NCBI RefSeq assembly: GCF_965227505.1 | Contig: NZ_OZ245757.1 | Location: 2,542,001 to 2,606,000, forward strand | Reading direction: 5' to 3' | Source of the DNA: Pelagibius sp965227505 | Lineage (GTDB): Bacteria > Pseudomonadota > Alphaproteobacteria > Kiloniellales > Kiloniellaceae | DNA: 64,000 nt | In this document: positions 1 through 7,637 of the stretch, piece by piece | Layout: every line of letters starts with the position of its first letter | Numbering within the stretch: the first letter of the stretch is position 1 | Translations under genes and position numbers: made by a program | The notes under the pieces: model-generated | What the model was told of the DNA's origin: nothing | What the model saw: the letters and a program-made list of their open reading frames with translations, nothing else | The model's database searches: none

Positions 1-837
1 GCGGTTGAAGCCGGCCGTCCGCGCATAGAGATCGCCGATGTGTTCCGGCGTCTGCCGGCAGCCGGCAAAGGCGATGTGCAGGCGGCAGTCCTCGCCGGTG
101 GCACAGGCCGCCGGAACGTAGGCAAAGCCGCCGGTAGCCATGCCGTGGCTTTCCGGGTCCGCCAGGAACTCCGTCTGGTCGAAGACGATCAGACGGCCGG
201 CATCCGCCGGTTGGGGCGGCAGCAGCGCCCCGTAGAGATGCTGCAGGATGTCGCCGGCCTGGTCGAAGCCGCAGTCGTTGAGGAAGGGCGTTTCGGTCTC
301 GGCACAGGGAACAGGCGCCCCTTCGGCAATGAAGGCATGGCCGGCGGCAACGTCGGTCACAGTCTCGATGTCCTGATCGACGATGCCGGCCTGACGGTAA
401 AAGTCGCGGGCAGCAGCCATCACCGGCGGCGTCACCGTGTTGTCCTCGGTCCCGCTGAACAGATAAATGCGGTCGCCGGCAAGGTTCGCCAGAGGATCGA
501 TGCGCCCGGCATCGGCGAGGCTTTGCGCCTGGGCCAGAAGCGCCGCCACATCCGGCAGCTCGGACGTCGTCTGCATGCAGCGGTTCAGCGCCGTCATGAG
601 CTGCCCCTCGGCGCAGAAGTACGGACCGCCCGCCACCACGGCGGCACCGATGATGCTCTTCGAATGCGCGACATGCAGCTGCACCGCCATATAGGCGCCG
701 CTCGACAGCCCGGAGACCGTGGTGCCGGCGGGATCGAGCCGCAGCGCCGGCAGCGGATCGGCGGCCTTTGCGGTGGCAGGCATAGCAGCAACGCAAAGAT
801 TGAAGGCGATCGCAAAGCGAAGAAACAAGATCGACAT
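1..837 (-). CDS. PHB depolymerase family esterase, 3' end cut by window edge
   Basis: Reading the minus strand from an ATG at 837 gives 279 codons with no stop before the window edge, so the C-terminus is missing. The first ~25 residues are a Sec-type signal peptide (hydrophobic core, ending near ATAKA). The sequence VSGLSSGAYMAVQLHVAHS follows, a G-L-S-S-G lipase box of the alpha/beta-hydrolase PHB depolymerase family; the central serine would be the nucleophile. Family knowledge suggests an exported esterase acting on polyhydroxyalkanoate or related esters. Later segments (GHAFIAEGAPVPC, DCGFDQAGDILQHLYG) fit the same family, including a plausible catalytic His. Conserved cysteines suggest disulfides in the periplasm or outside. 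The substrate cannot be told from sequence alone. The opposite strand also has a long open frame here, but it shows no family features. Confidence 0.85.
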   Translation of the reverse strand, partial: MSILFLRFAIAFNLCVAAMPATAKAADPLPALRLDPAGTTVSGLSSGAYMAVQLHVAHSKSIIGAAVVAGGPYFCAEGQLMTALNRCMQTTSELPDVAALLAQAQSLADAGRIDPLANLAGDRIYLFSGTEDNTVTPPVMAAARDFYRQAGIVDQDIETVTDVAAGHAFIAEGAPVPCAETETPFLNDCGFDQAGDILQHLYGALLPPQPADAGRLIVFDQTEFLADPESHGMATGGFAYVPAACATGEDCRLHIAFAGCRQTPEHIGDLYARTAGFNR

Positions 838-1175
838 GGGATACCCATTTGTCCGAGCTAAGACGCGAGCGCAGGGTTGAAAACCAGTCTCTCGGCTGCC
901 GCAAAGCATCGGACGGAAAGCTACAAACCAAATACGGCGTTCAATGCGCACTTTCCATGACATTCGCGTTGGAAGGTGAACAGGGCGCACATCACCTCTT
1001 AGGCTTCTGATGAGTCTCTGGCAGTAGCGCCCCAATGATCGCCTGCTGTTGCCCACAAGCCACCAACAAGGACTTCGTGCGGTCTCATATTGACAAATCT
1101 ATGTAGATATTCTACATTATAACGTAGCTTTTGATCACTACTGACTAATCACTCTCCAAGGAGATCGCGACCGAC
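838..1175. other. intergenic region between divergent esterase and ParA-like genes
   Basis: This 338-bp stretch holds no credible gene. Base composition becomes AT-richer from about 1080. The only structured element I see is the promoter/operator at 1090-1118. The esterase promoter should lie near 840-950 on the minus strand, but I cannot pick a hexamer pair with confidence. Confidence 0.6.
1090..1118 (+). promoter_or_regulatory. sigma70-like promoter with internal palindromic operator
   Basis: TTGACA (1090-1095) lies 17 bp from TACATT (1113-1118), a good -35/-10 pair for the ParA-like gene starting at 1176. A perfect inverted repeat, ATGTAGA (1101-1107), TAT spacer, TCTACAT (1111-1117), occupies the spacer and overlaps the -10. 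A dimeric repressor bound there would block RNA polymerase. Autoregulation or control by an unlinked repressor is an inference. Confidence 0.65.
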
Positions 1176-2198
1176 ATGAAGGTACTTGGATTTTGGAACA
1201 ACAAAGGTGGAACAGGCAAAACAAGCCTAGCCTTTCAAGCAATCTGCTCATTTGCTGGCCAGAACAAAGACGCCCAAATCTTGGTCATTGATGTCTGCCC
1301 ACAAGCAAACCTAAGCGAGCTTCTCCTTGGCGGGCAGGAGAACGAAGGGGGAAAGAACCTCCTCACGTTGCATGGCGAGTTGGTGAGACGATCAATAGGT
1401 GGATACTTTCAGAGTAGACTGCCCAAACCCTTCGACAACAGCAGCATAGATGTGTCGAGCTTTATCAGCACTCCTGGGAAGTATAACGAGAAAATCCCTG
1501 GAAACATCTCGCTCCTTGCTGGTGACCCTCTTCTCGAACTGCAGTCGAATGCTGTTTCGACCTTAGCCAACACACAAATCCCAGGAACAGACAGTTGGTC
1601 CTCGGTTGCGAGCTGGCTGAAGGATTTTGTGACAGCTAGCGAGCTCGATTTCGACTACTGTTTCGTGGACATGAACCCAAGTTTTTCCATGTACACGCAG
1701 ATAGCGTTAGCGGCATGTGAGCGTCTAGTGCTTCCCGTTACAGCCGATGACTCGTCGAGGCGAGGAATCCAGAATGCGCTAAGCCTAATCTTCGGGATCA
1801 AGCTCCCATCTGAGATCTACGCCCAGCATAACTTCCATACCCGCATGGAGGGCGCTGGCTTGCCGCATCCTAAGATTCACATGATCGCCAAGAATCGCCT
1901 TACTCAATACATCAAAGTGGCAAAGAGTTATGCCGCTGTTCTCAACGGAATTACAGAAGACCTGAATACTGTTCACAAATCCTCCCCGGCCTTCTTCACT
2001 TTTGACAATGTTGAAGATGGGATGATCAACGTGAAGGACTTTCAAACAGCTGGCGTCGTGGCCTTTGCCAGGGGCACCCCCTTTGTATCAATGAACTCCG
2101 GAACACTTAGCGTAGCTACACAGAGAGTTCAGGTTAACCGTGATCAGCTCAATGAGAACCGCGAAATTGTCGAAGAGCTTGCTTCAAAGCTCTGGTAG
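1176..2198 (+). CDS. orphan ParA/MinD-like P-loop ATPase
   Basis: The 340-aa product has a deviant Walker A motif, KGGTGKTS, at residues 10-17. It also has an A'-like segment (LVIDVCPQANLSEL) and a Walker-B-like FVDMNPSFSMYTQIALAA stretch, the ParA family layout. Such ATPases dimerise on ATP and bind DNA or membranes to position cargo. No parB-like gene or obvious partner follows, so it is an orphan. The gene is AT-richer than its surroundings and has different codon use, which suggests acquisition by transfer. AAGGAG lies 12 nt before the ATG, a slightly long spacing. A dedicated promoter with a palindromic operator lies just upstream. Its cargo is unknown; it could be a remnant of a plasmid-like or phage-like element. 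Confidence 0.8.
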   Translation: MKVLGFWNNKGGTGKTSLAFQAICSFAGQNKDAQILVIDVCPQANLSELLLGGQENEGGKNLLTLHGELVRRSIGGYFQSRLPKPFDNSSIDVSSFISTPGKYNEKIPGNISLLAGDPLLELQSNAVSTLANTQIPGTDSWSSVASWLKDFVTASELDFDYCFVDMNPSFSMYTQIALAACERLVLPVTADDSSRRGIQNALSLIFGIKLPSEIYAQHNFHTRMEGAGLPHPKIHMIAKNRLTQYIKVAKSYAAVLNGITEDLNTVHKSSPAFFTFDNVEDGMINVKDFQTAGVVAFARGTPFVSMNSGTLSVATQRVQVNRDQLNENREIVEELASKLW

Positions 2199-2238
2199 AT
2201 GTGCTCTCGCTCAAGAGACCGGAAACTGATTCGCGCAA

Positions 2239-2254
2239 CCGCACATTTGTGCGG
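2239..2254. terminator. hairpin downstream of ParA-like gene
   Basis: CCGCAC (2239-2244) pairs with GTGCGG (2249-2254) around ATTT. There is no U tract after it, so it is at best a weak terminator or an mRNA 3' stabiliser. It lies 41 nt after the stop codon. Confidence 0.3.
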
Positions 2255-2377
2255 AAGACACCGTAGTGCATGAACTGCGCTAGTCGATCGCCAGAGCTGC
2301 GGCAAGCTGAGTTGAGGTTGAAGCTCCCCAATTGATGCAATTGATCCAACGGCCACCATGTACTTGCAGCTTCTTGA

Positions 2378-3475
2378 CTAAGCCGCCTTCTCCGGCCAGA
2401 CGTCCCCGGGGATCGAAACCGCGCCGGCGAAGAGCTTGCGCGCCGTGCGCAGCAGGCCCGCCGAGTTCAGCTTGAATCGGCCGTCGACGATTTCGTAGTC
2501 GAAGACAACATCGATGCTGCCGGAGGGATGCTCGATCTTCACCGGCGTCGGATGCTCCGGCGGGATAACCGCCAGCCCCTCCGCCACCGTGCCCGGGGCC
2601 AGCAGGCAGGAGCCGGTACAGATCGACCCGGTGACGGCGTAGCTGGGATGGCAGTTCCAGGGCATGAAGTAGCGCGCAGCGATGGCACCGCCGGCGCGCG
2701 GCGGCGCCAGCAGGCCGAACTTGGGCACGACGGACTGGGAAACATCGCCCAGGCCCATCACTTCCCCGGCCTTGATGCGCAGCGGTTCCATCCGCTCGAA
2801 GAAGGCCTTGTTTTCGTCCAGGTCTTCGCAGCTCTCGGCACCGGTCAGTCCGAAGCTCTCGGCCCGGGCGATCACCATGGGCATGGCGACATCGATGCAG
2901 GTCACCGCGATGCCGTCGATGACATCGACCGGGTTGCCGGTGGGAAAGAGGGCTCCGGTCTTGGAGCCCACCACGTCCATGAAGTTGAGGATCACCGGCG
3001 CGGCAGTGCCCGGCACGCCGTCGATGCGCGCATCGCCGTCGTAGCGCACCGCGCCGCCCGGCGTCTGCACCACGGCTTCGATGCGGGAACTGGTGTTGAC
3101 GTTGCGGATCCGCACCCGCGTCTCCTCCCCCTCCGGCGTCACCAGCCCCATCTCCAGCGCCGCCGGCCCGACACCGGCCAGGATGTTGCCGCAGCTGGGC
3201 GAGAAGTCCACCTCGGCCTTTTCCGCATGGACCTGGGCGAAGAAGTAGTCGACCTGCGCCCAGTCGTCGTCGGAGGGCGAGAGCATGGCCACCTTGCTGG
3301 TGGTCGGCCGGCTGCCGCCGATGCCGTCGACCTGCAGCGGCGAGCCCGCGCCCATGGCGGCGATCAGCACCCGGGCCAGGGTCTCTCGATCCACCGGCAG
3401 GTCCGCCCCCTTGAAGTAAGGGCCGCGGGACGTGCCGCCGCGCATCAGAAGGCAGGGGATGTCTCTCTGCACCAA
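2378..3475 (-). CDS. PrpF/GalD family isomerase (4-oxalomesaconate tautomerase or aconitate isomerase type)
   Basis: The 365-aa protein belongs to the PrpF family (diaminopimelate-epimerase-like fold). It opens with PCLLMRGGTSRGPYF and carries TSKVAMLS (Lys61) and SPSCGNILAGVGP (Cys95). These match the lysine and cysteine regions implicated in proton abstraction in PrpF enzymes. Members move a double bond: 2-methylaconitate cis/trans isomerisation (PrpF), trans- to cis-aconitate as a side activity, or oxalomesaconate tautomerisation (GalD). It starts 34 bp after the TctA-TctB gene and is the last gene of a tctC-tctAB operon. The substrate is therefore probably the tricarboxylate imported by that transporter. 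No 2-methylcitrate (prp) genes are nearby. GalD versus aconitate-isomerase activity cannot be settled by eye. Confidence 0.85.
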   Translation of the reverse strand: MVQRDIPCLLMRGGTSRGPYFKGADLPVDRETLARVLIAAMGAGSPLQVDGIGGSRPTTSKVAMLSPSDDDWAQVDYFFAQVHAEKAEVDFSPSCGNILAGVGPAALEMGLVTPEGEETRVRIRNVNTSSRIEAVVQTPGGAVRYDGDARIDGVPGTAAPVILNFMDVVGSKTGALFPTGNPVDVIDGIAVTCIDVAMPMVIARAESFGLTGAESCEDLDENKAFFERMEPLRIKAGEVMGLGDVSQSVVPKFGLLAPPRAGGAIAARYFMPWNCHPSYAVTGSICTGSCLLAPGTVAEGLAVIPPEHPTPVKIEHPSGSIDVVFDYEIVDGRFKLNSAGLLRTARKLFAGAVSIPGDVWPEKAA

Positions 3476-3509
3476 CGAGGTCTCCTTGAGCTTGGATTAA
3501 GGCCCGCTA

Positions 3510-5534
3510 TCAACGCCCCGCGAAGGGCCAGGGCAGCTCCACCAGAGCCTGCAGCAAACCCGGCGGGAAGTCACGGTTGAGGGCGCCGGCCATGACCAGC
3601 AGCACGCCGATGCCGCCCCCTGTCATGATGGCGATACGCGTCCAGCTCAGTCTCTCGCGCAGGCGCAGGAAGATCACGAAGAACAGCGCCAGAGCAATGA
3701 CGAAGCCGAAGAGCGCCGTCAGCACCAGCAGCCCGACGAACCAGACCAGGGTACCCCAGAGGCCGTGGGGCGCGATGGAGTCTTCGCCGCGGGACTCGCC
3801 GTCGGCGAAGAGGATGCCGCTTTCCGGCGCGCGCCACATCTGCAGCAGCAGGATAAGGCCGCCGATGAAAGCGAAGCCCGAGACGACCATGGGGAAGACC
3901 TTGTCGATCAGCACCGAGAGCTGCGCAGTCACCACGAACATCACCGCCATGAAGGCGGTCACCAGCCCGGCGAAGGCCACCGGCGCCATCCTGTTGGCCC
4001 CCGGGCGGATGCGGTCCGCCTCCTGATCGCCGCCCGGCTTCTGGCGGGTACCGAGCCAGATGGAGACCACGGTGATGACGAGCAGCACGATGACGGTCGG
4101 CGAGAAGATGTATTCCAGTCCCTCCCCGAAGCCGCGGCGGAAGCGGGTCATGGCGATCTGGGTGGCCTGGTAAGTATAGACCTCCGCCTGATCGGCCAAC
4201 ACGAAGCCGATGAGAAAAGCCGGGCGCGGCCATTCGAAGCGCCGCATGAAGATGCCGAGCAGACCGATGGCCACCAGCGCCCCCAGATCCCAGAGGGTCT
4301 GGCGCGACTGGAAGGCGGCGAAGGAGATCATCATGAAGAGGAAGGGCACCAGCAGCGGAAAGCGGATGGTGGTGAGCTTTGCGATGCCGCCGGAGAGGAA
4401 GATGCAGAGCCCGGCGCCGAAGACGTTGGCCAGCGCCAGCGACCAGACCACGGTGTAGGTGATGGGCAGGTCGTTGCGGATCATCTGCGGTCCGGCCTCG
4501 TAGCCCAGCAGGATCATGCCGCCGATAAAGACGGCCATGGAGCCGGAGCCGGGAATGCCGAACAGCAGGGTCGGCACCAGGCCGCCGCCTTCCTTGGCGT
4601 TGTTGGAGCTTTCCGGCCCGATCACGCCGCGGATGTCGCCCTTGCCGAAGTTCTCTTTGTTCTTGGAGGTCTGCACCGTGTGGCCGTAGGCGATCCAGTC
4701 GACCACCGAGCCGCCGAGGCCGGGAACGACGCCGACGATGACGCCGATGGTGGCACAGCGGATGGAGAGGAAGATATTGCGCCACCAGTCGCGGATGCCG
4801 TCCATCCAGCCCGCGCCCAGGCGCGCGCCCTCCGCAATGGCGCGGTTCTGGCGCAGCAGGGAGATGATCTCGGGTATGGCGAAGATGCCGAGGCCGATGA
4901 TGACAAGCTGCAGACCGTCCTGCAGGTACCAGAACCCGAAGTCCATGCGCGGGCTTCCCTGGGCCGGCGCCTCGCCGATGGCGCCGATGGCCATGCCCAG
5001 GCCGGCGGCGACCAGACCCTTCAAGAGGCTGCGCCCGGCCAGCACGCCGACCATGGAAAAACCGAGGATGGTCAGCATCAGCAGTTCCGGCAGCCCGAAG
5101 GCGAGAATCAGCGGGCGCGCCATGAGGATGAAGAAGGTCAGCACCACGGCGCCGAAGAGCCCGCCGAACAGCGAGGAGACGAAGGCGGCGGCCAGCGCGC
5201 GGGCGGCCTGGCCTTTTTTGGACAGGGGAAAGCCGTCCAGCACCGTCGCCTGGCTGGCCGAGGAGCCGGGAATGCCCATCAGCACCGAGGCAAAGGTGTC
5301 GGAGGTGGGAATCACCGCCACCAGGCCGACCATCAGGGCAAGGCCCGAGACCGGGTCCATACCGAAAATGAAAGGGAGAACGAGCGAGAGACCGGCGATG
5401 CCGCCCAGACCCGGGAAGACGCCGACCGAAAGCCCCAGCAGCACGCCGGTGGCGAGATAGGCGATCTGCTGCGGCTGCAGAATGAGCGAAAACGCCTCGT
5501 TCAGCGCCGGCAGGGCGGTGGCAAAGATGTCCAT
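3510..5534 (-). CDS. tctA: tripartite tricarboxylate transporter, fused TctA-TctB permease
   Basis: The 674-aa inner-membrane protein is a fusion. Residues 1 to ~490 are TctA (about 12 helices), with the family signatures GVFPGLGGIAGLSLVLPF and MGIPGSSASQATVLDGFP. Residues ~510-674 are a four-helix TctB-like small subunit joined by a polar linker. Usually TctA (~500 aa) and TctB (~150 aa) are separate proteins. With the TctC binding protein it would import a tri- or dicarboxylate using the ion gradient. I chose the ATG at 5534 because a strong GGGGGGAGG lies 7 nt upstream; a TTG 18 nt further up extends the frame but has no ribosome site. A hairpin lies between tctC and this gene, which probably lowers its expression relative to the binding protein. 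Confidence 0.92.
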   Translation of the reverse strand: MDIFATALPALNEAFSLILQPQQIAYLATGVLLGLSVGVFPGLGGIAGLSLVLPFIFGMDPVSGLALMVGLVAVIPTSDTFASVLMGIPGSSASQATVLDGFPLSKKGQAARALAAAFVSSLFGGLFGAVVLTFFILMARPLILAFGLPELLMLTILGFSMVGVLAGRSLLKGLVAAGLGMAIGAIGEAPAQGSPRMDFGFWYLQDGLQLVIIGLGIFAIPEIISLLRQNRAIAEGARLGAGWMDGIRDWWRNIFLSIRCATIGVIVGVVPGLGGSVVDWIAYGHTVQTSKNKENFGKGDIRGVIGPESSNNAKEGGGLVPTLLFGIPGSGSMAVFIGGMILLGYEAGPQMIRNDLPITYTVVWSLALANVFGAGLCIFLSGGIAKLTTIRFPLLVPFLFMMISFAAFQSRQTLWDLGALVAIGLLGIFMRRFEWPRPAFLIGFVLADQAEVYTYQATQIAMTRFRRGFGEGLEYIFSPTVIVLLVITVVSIWLGTRQKPGGDQEADRIRPGANRMAPVAFAGLVTAFMAVMFVVTAQLSVLIDKVFPMVVSGFAFIGGLILLLQMWRAPESGILFADGESRGEDSIAPHGLWGTLVWFVGLLVLTALFGFVIALALFFVIFLRLRERLSWTRIAIMTGGGIGVLLVMAGALNRDFPPGLLQALVELPWPFAGR

Positions 5535-5584
5535 GGTCGGGCCTCCCCCCAAGGCGGGTGGAAAGATCGGGAGTGTAAAGAAAG

Positions 5585-5620
5585 AGCCGGGCGCTGGAAG
5601 GGGTCTACCTGCGCCCGGCT
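5585..5620 (-). terminator. intercistronic hairpin/attenuator between tctC and tctAB
   Basis: AGCCGGGCGC (5585-5594) and GCGCCCGGCT (5611-5620) are a perfect 10-bp inverted repeat. Read on the minus strand it is followed by CTTTCTTTACAC, a pyrimidine/T-rich run. The layout is a partial terminator after the binding-protein gene, allowing more TctC than permease. Confidence 0.6.
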
Positions 5621-5662
5621 TCGAGAGATGCTGATTCCAGCGGAAGTATCGGCGCTAGCCGG

Positions 5663-6757
5663 TCACTTCAGCTCGACACCGTAGCGGTCCTTCAGCCAGC
5701 CCTTCACCCAGGCGATGGGCTCGGGCGCAACCACGGTGCCGGCCGTCTTGAAGGTCTCGGCCTTGGCGCCGGTGGCCTGCGGATAGACGCCCAGCCGCGA
5801 CTTGGAAATCTGCGCGAAGTCCGGCCGTTCGATCACCGTCTGGAAAGCCGCCGTATAGGCGTCGATGATGTCCTGATCCGTGCCGTTGGGTAGGAACACC
5901 ATCTTCTGCGCCGGGAAGCCGGCAACGAAGAAAGCCTTCCAGGCTTCCCAGGCCTCTCCCGAGGGCTCCTCGCCCTTGATCTGGGTATAGACCTCCTTGA
6001 AGGTCGGGATGTCAGGGAAGGTCGGGTCGCGGACGATGTTGCCATCCGCATCCAGCGCGCCCCAGGTCATGATCGGCACCGCCCGGCCCTCGTCCACCAG
6101 CGGCGTCACCTTGGAGAGGAAGCTGGAGGAGGTCTGGTAGTCGATGTTGGCTTCGCCGCGCTCGAACATCAGCCGCCCGTCGCCGCGGCCCTTCAGGCCG
6201 AAGACCACGTCGACCTGCATGCCCAGCAGCTCGAAGGCGAGCTGCGGCACGAGATCGAGGCGCGTCGCACCCTGCGAGCCGTAAATGAAGTCGGTGTTCT
6301 CGATAACCGCCTTGGGATCTTCCTTCCACTGCGCGCCGAGATCGGCCGGCAGGTAGGCGACGCCGCCGGTGGCCGAGGCCAGCACCACGTTCCAGTCGGC
6401 GTAGTCGAACTTCACCCGCGGATCGCCCAGAAGGAAGGGGAACTGGGTCGAGCCCGAGGTGCCGAGAATGGTCAGGCCGTCGGGCCGGGCGCGGTCGGCG
6501 AAGAAGTTGGCGCCCTTGGTCGAGCCGGCGCCGGGCATGTTCTTGACGACGACGGCGGGCTTGCCGGGCAGAGCCTCGGACAGCAGAGGCGCGTAGAAGC
6601 GCGCCCACTTGTCGGAGCCGCCGCCTTCAGAGAAGGGAATGATCCACTCGATGGTCTCGCCGGAGAAATCGGCGGCCAGCGCCGAGCCGGAGATGACCGC
6701 CGCAGCCGCGGTCATGGCCGCGGTCTTGGCGAAAGAAGACAGGAAATTCCGTGACAT
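5663..6757 (-). CDS. tctC: tricarboxylate-binding periplasmic protein, TctC family
   Basis: The product is a 364-aa extracytoplasmic binding protein of the Bug/TctC family. The start ATG at 6757 has GGAGG just upstream and begins a clear signal peptide (MSRNFLSSFAKTAAM ... ALAADF); longer in-frame starts would bury it. The mature start, IEWIIPFSEGGGSDKWARFYAPLL, is the TctC signature, followed by VVKNMPGAGSTKGANFF. It delivers a carboxylate to the TctA-TctB permease encoded next. It is somewhat longer than the usual ~320 residues. It is first in the minus-strand operon and divergent from a TctD/TctE-type two-component system, the classical arrangement for citrate/tricarboxylate-inducible uptake. 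The ligand is unknown; tricarballylate or aconitate is suggested by neighbouring tcuAB and the PrpF-type isomerase. Confidence 0.9.
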   Translation of the reverse strand: MSRNFLSSFAKTAAMTAAAAVISGSALAADFSGETIEWIIPFSEGGGSDKWARFYAPLLSEALPGKPAVVVKNMPGAGSTKGANFFADRARPDGLTILGTSGSTQFPFLLGDPRVKFDYADWNVVLASATGGVAYLPADLGAQWKEDPKAVIENTDFIYGSQGATRLDLVPQLAFELLGMQVDVVFGLKGRGDGRLMFERGEANIDYQTSSSFLSKVTPLVDEGRAVPIMTWGALDADGNIVRDPTFPDIPTFKEVYTQIKGEEPSGEAWEAWKAFFVAGFPAQKMVFLPNGTDQDIIDAYTAAFQTVIERPDFAQISKSRLGVYPQATGAKAETFKTAGTVVAPEPIAWVKGWLKDRYGVELK

Positions 6758-6920
6758 TGGGTCCTCCCATAGGGTCAAAAGCCGGGAGGCCGGAAAGAAT
6801 CCCCATAAGGCCCGCAGTATCCCGCGGCCCCACCTCCCCAAGAAAACATCCATCCCCGGCGCGCTTTTCTGCACGTTCTCGACAGGATGGCGAACAGCTA
6901 GCAAGTGTGATTACATCGCG

Positions 6921-6939
6921 AACCTTTCATCAACCTTTC
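6921..6939 (+). promoter_or_regulatory. direct repeat, likely TctD-type regulator site
   Basis: AACCTTTC occurs at 6921-6928 and again at 6932-6939, an 11-bp period, i.e. one helical turn. OmpR/PhoB-class response regulators bind such phased direct repeats. The site sits in the 211-bp divergent region between tctC and the response regulator, 30 nt before the regulator's start codon. Confidence 0.5.
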
Positions 6940-6968
6940 TTGACCGAACGGGAAAGAATTAGGACTTC

Positions 6969-7637
6969 ATGCGCATCGCCGTCGTAGAAGACAACGAGTC
7001 CCTGGCAGAGGCGGTCGCCGCATCCCTCTCGGACGAGGGCCATGGGGTCGATGTCATCCACGACGGCGGCGACGCCGCGCTTTTCCTGGGCCGGGAAAAG
7101 CCGGATCTGGTGATCCTGGACATCAACCTGCCCGGCAAGAGCGGCCTGGATGTGCTGACGGAGCTGCGCGCCGCCGGATCGGCCGTGCCGGTCATCCTGC
7201 TGACCGCCCGTTCCGAAACCAAGGACCGGGTGGTCGGCCTCGACAGCGGCGCCGACGACTATCTGGTGAAGCCCTTCGACATTGCCGAGCTGCTGGCCCG
7301 GGTGCGCGCGCTGCTGCGCCGCAGCGCCAACAGAGACAGCCTGCAGATGGCGGTCGGCGCCCTGGTCTTCGACCCCGGCGCCCGCCGGGTCTTCCACGAC
7401 GGCAGGCCGCTGGAGCTGCCGCGGCGCGAATTCGCCCTGCTGGAGCTCTTCGCCAACCGGCTCGGCCAGGTGGTTTCCAAGGATCAGATCCTCGATCATC
7501 TCTACGGCACCGGCTCCGACGCGGAGGAAGCGGCGGCGGAGCTTTACGTCCATCGCCTGCGCAAACGCATCACGGGCTGCGGGCTGACGATCCGCACCTT
7601 CCGCGGCCTCGGCTATTGCATGGAGGAGCAGGTCTGA
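6969..7637 (+). CDS. tctD: OmpR-family response regulator, TctD-like
   Basis: The 222-aa regulator has an N-terminal receiver with acidic pocket E7-D8, phospho-acceptor Asp51 (VILDINLPG), the LLTAR threonine region and a conserved KPF lysine. A C-terminal winged-helix DNA-binding domain follows (LPRREFALLELF ... SKDQILDHLYG ... VHRLRKRI). It should be phosphorylated by the histidine kinase encoded next, whose ATG overlaps this gene's stop by one base (TGATG). It lies divergent from tctC, so it most likely activates tctC-tctAB and the isomerase when the substrate is sensed. An 11-bp phased direct repeat upstream is a plausible binding site. Confidence 0.92.
   Translation: MRIAVVEDNESLAEAVAASLSDEGHGVDVIHDGGDAALFLGREKPDLVILDINLPGKSGLDVLTELRAAGSAVPVILLTARSETKDRVVGLDSGADDYLVKPFDIAELLARVRALLRRSANRDSLQMAVGALVFDPGARRVFHDGRPLELPRREFALLELFANRLGQVVSKDQILDHLYGTGSDAEEAAAELYVHRLRKRITGCGLTIRTFRGLGYCMEEQV

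Noticed and set aside
40..861. 273-codon plus-strand open frame at the window start
   Set aside because: The minus strand encodes a signal peptide and a lipase-box esterase over the same DNA.
3765..5684. 639-codon plus-strand open frame over tctA
   Set aside because: His/Asp/Gly/Glu-rich antisense sequence; the minus strand encodes the obvious TctA-TctB membrane protein.
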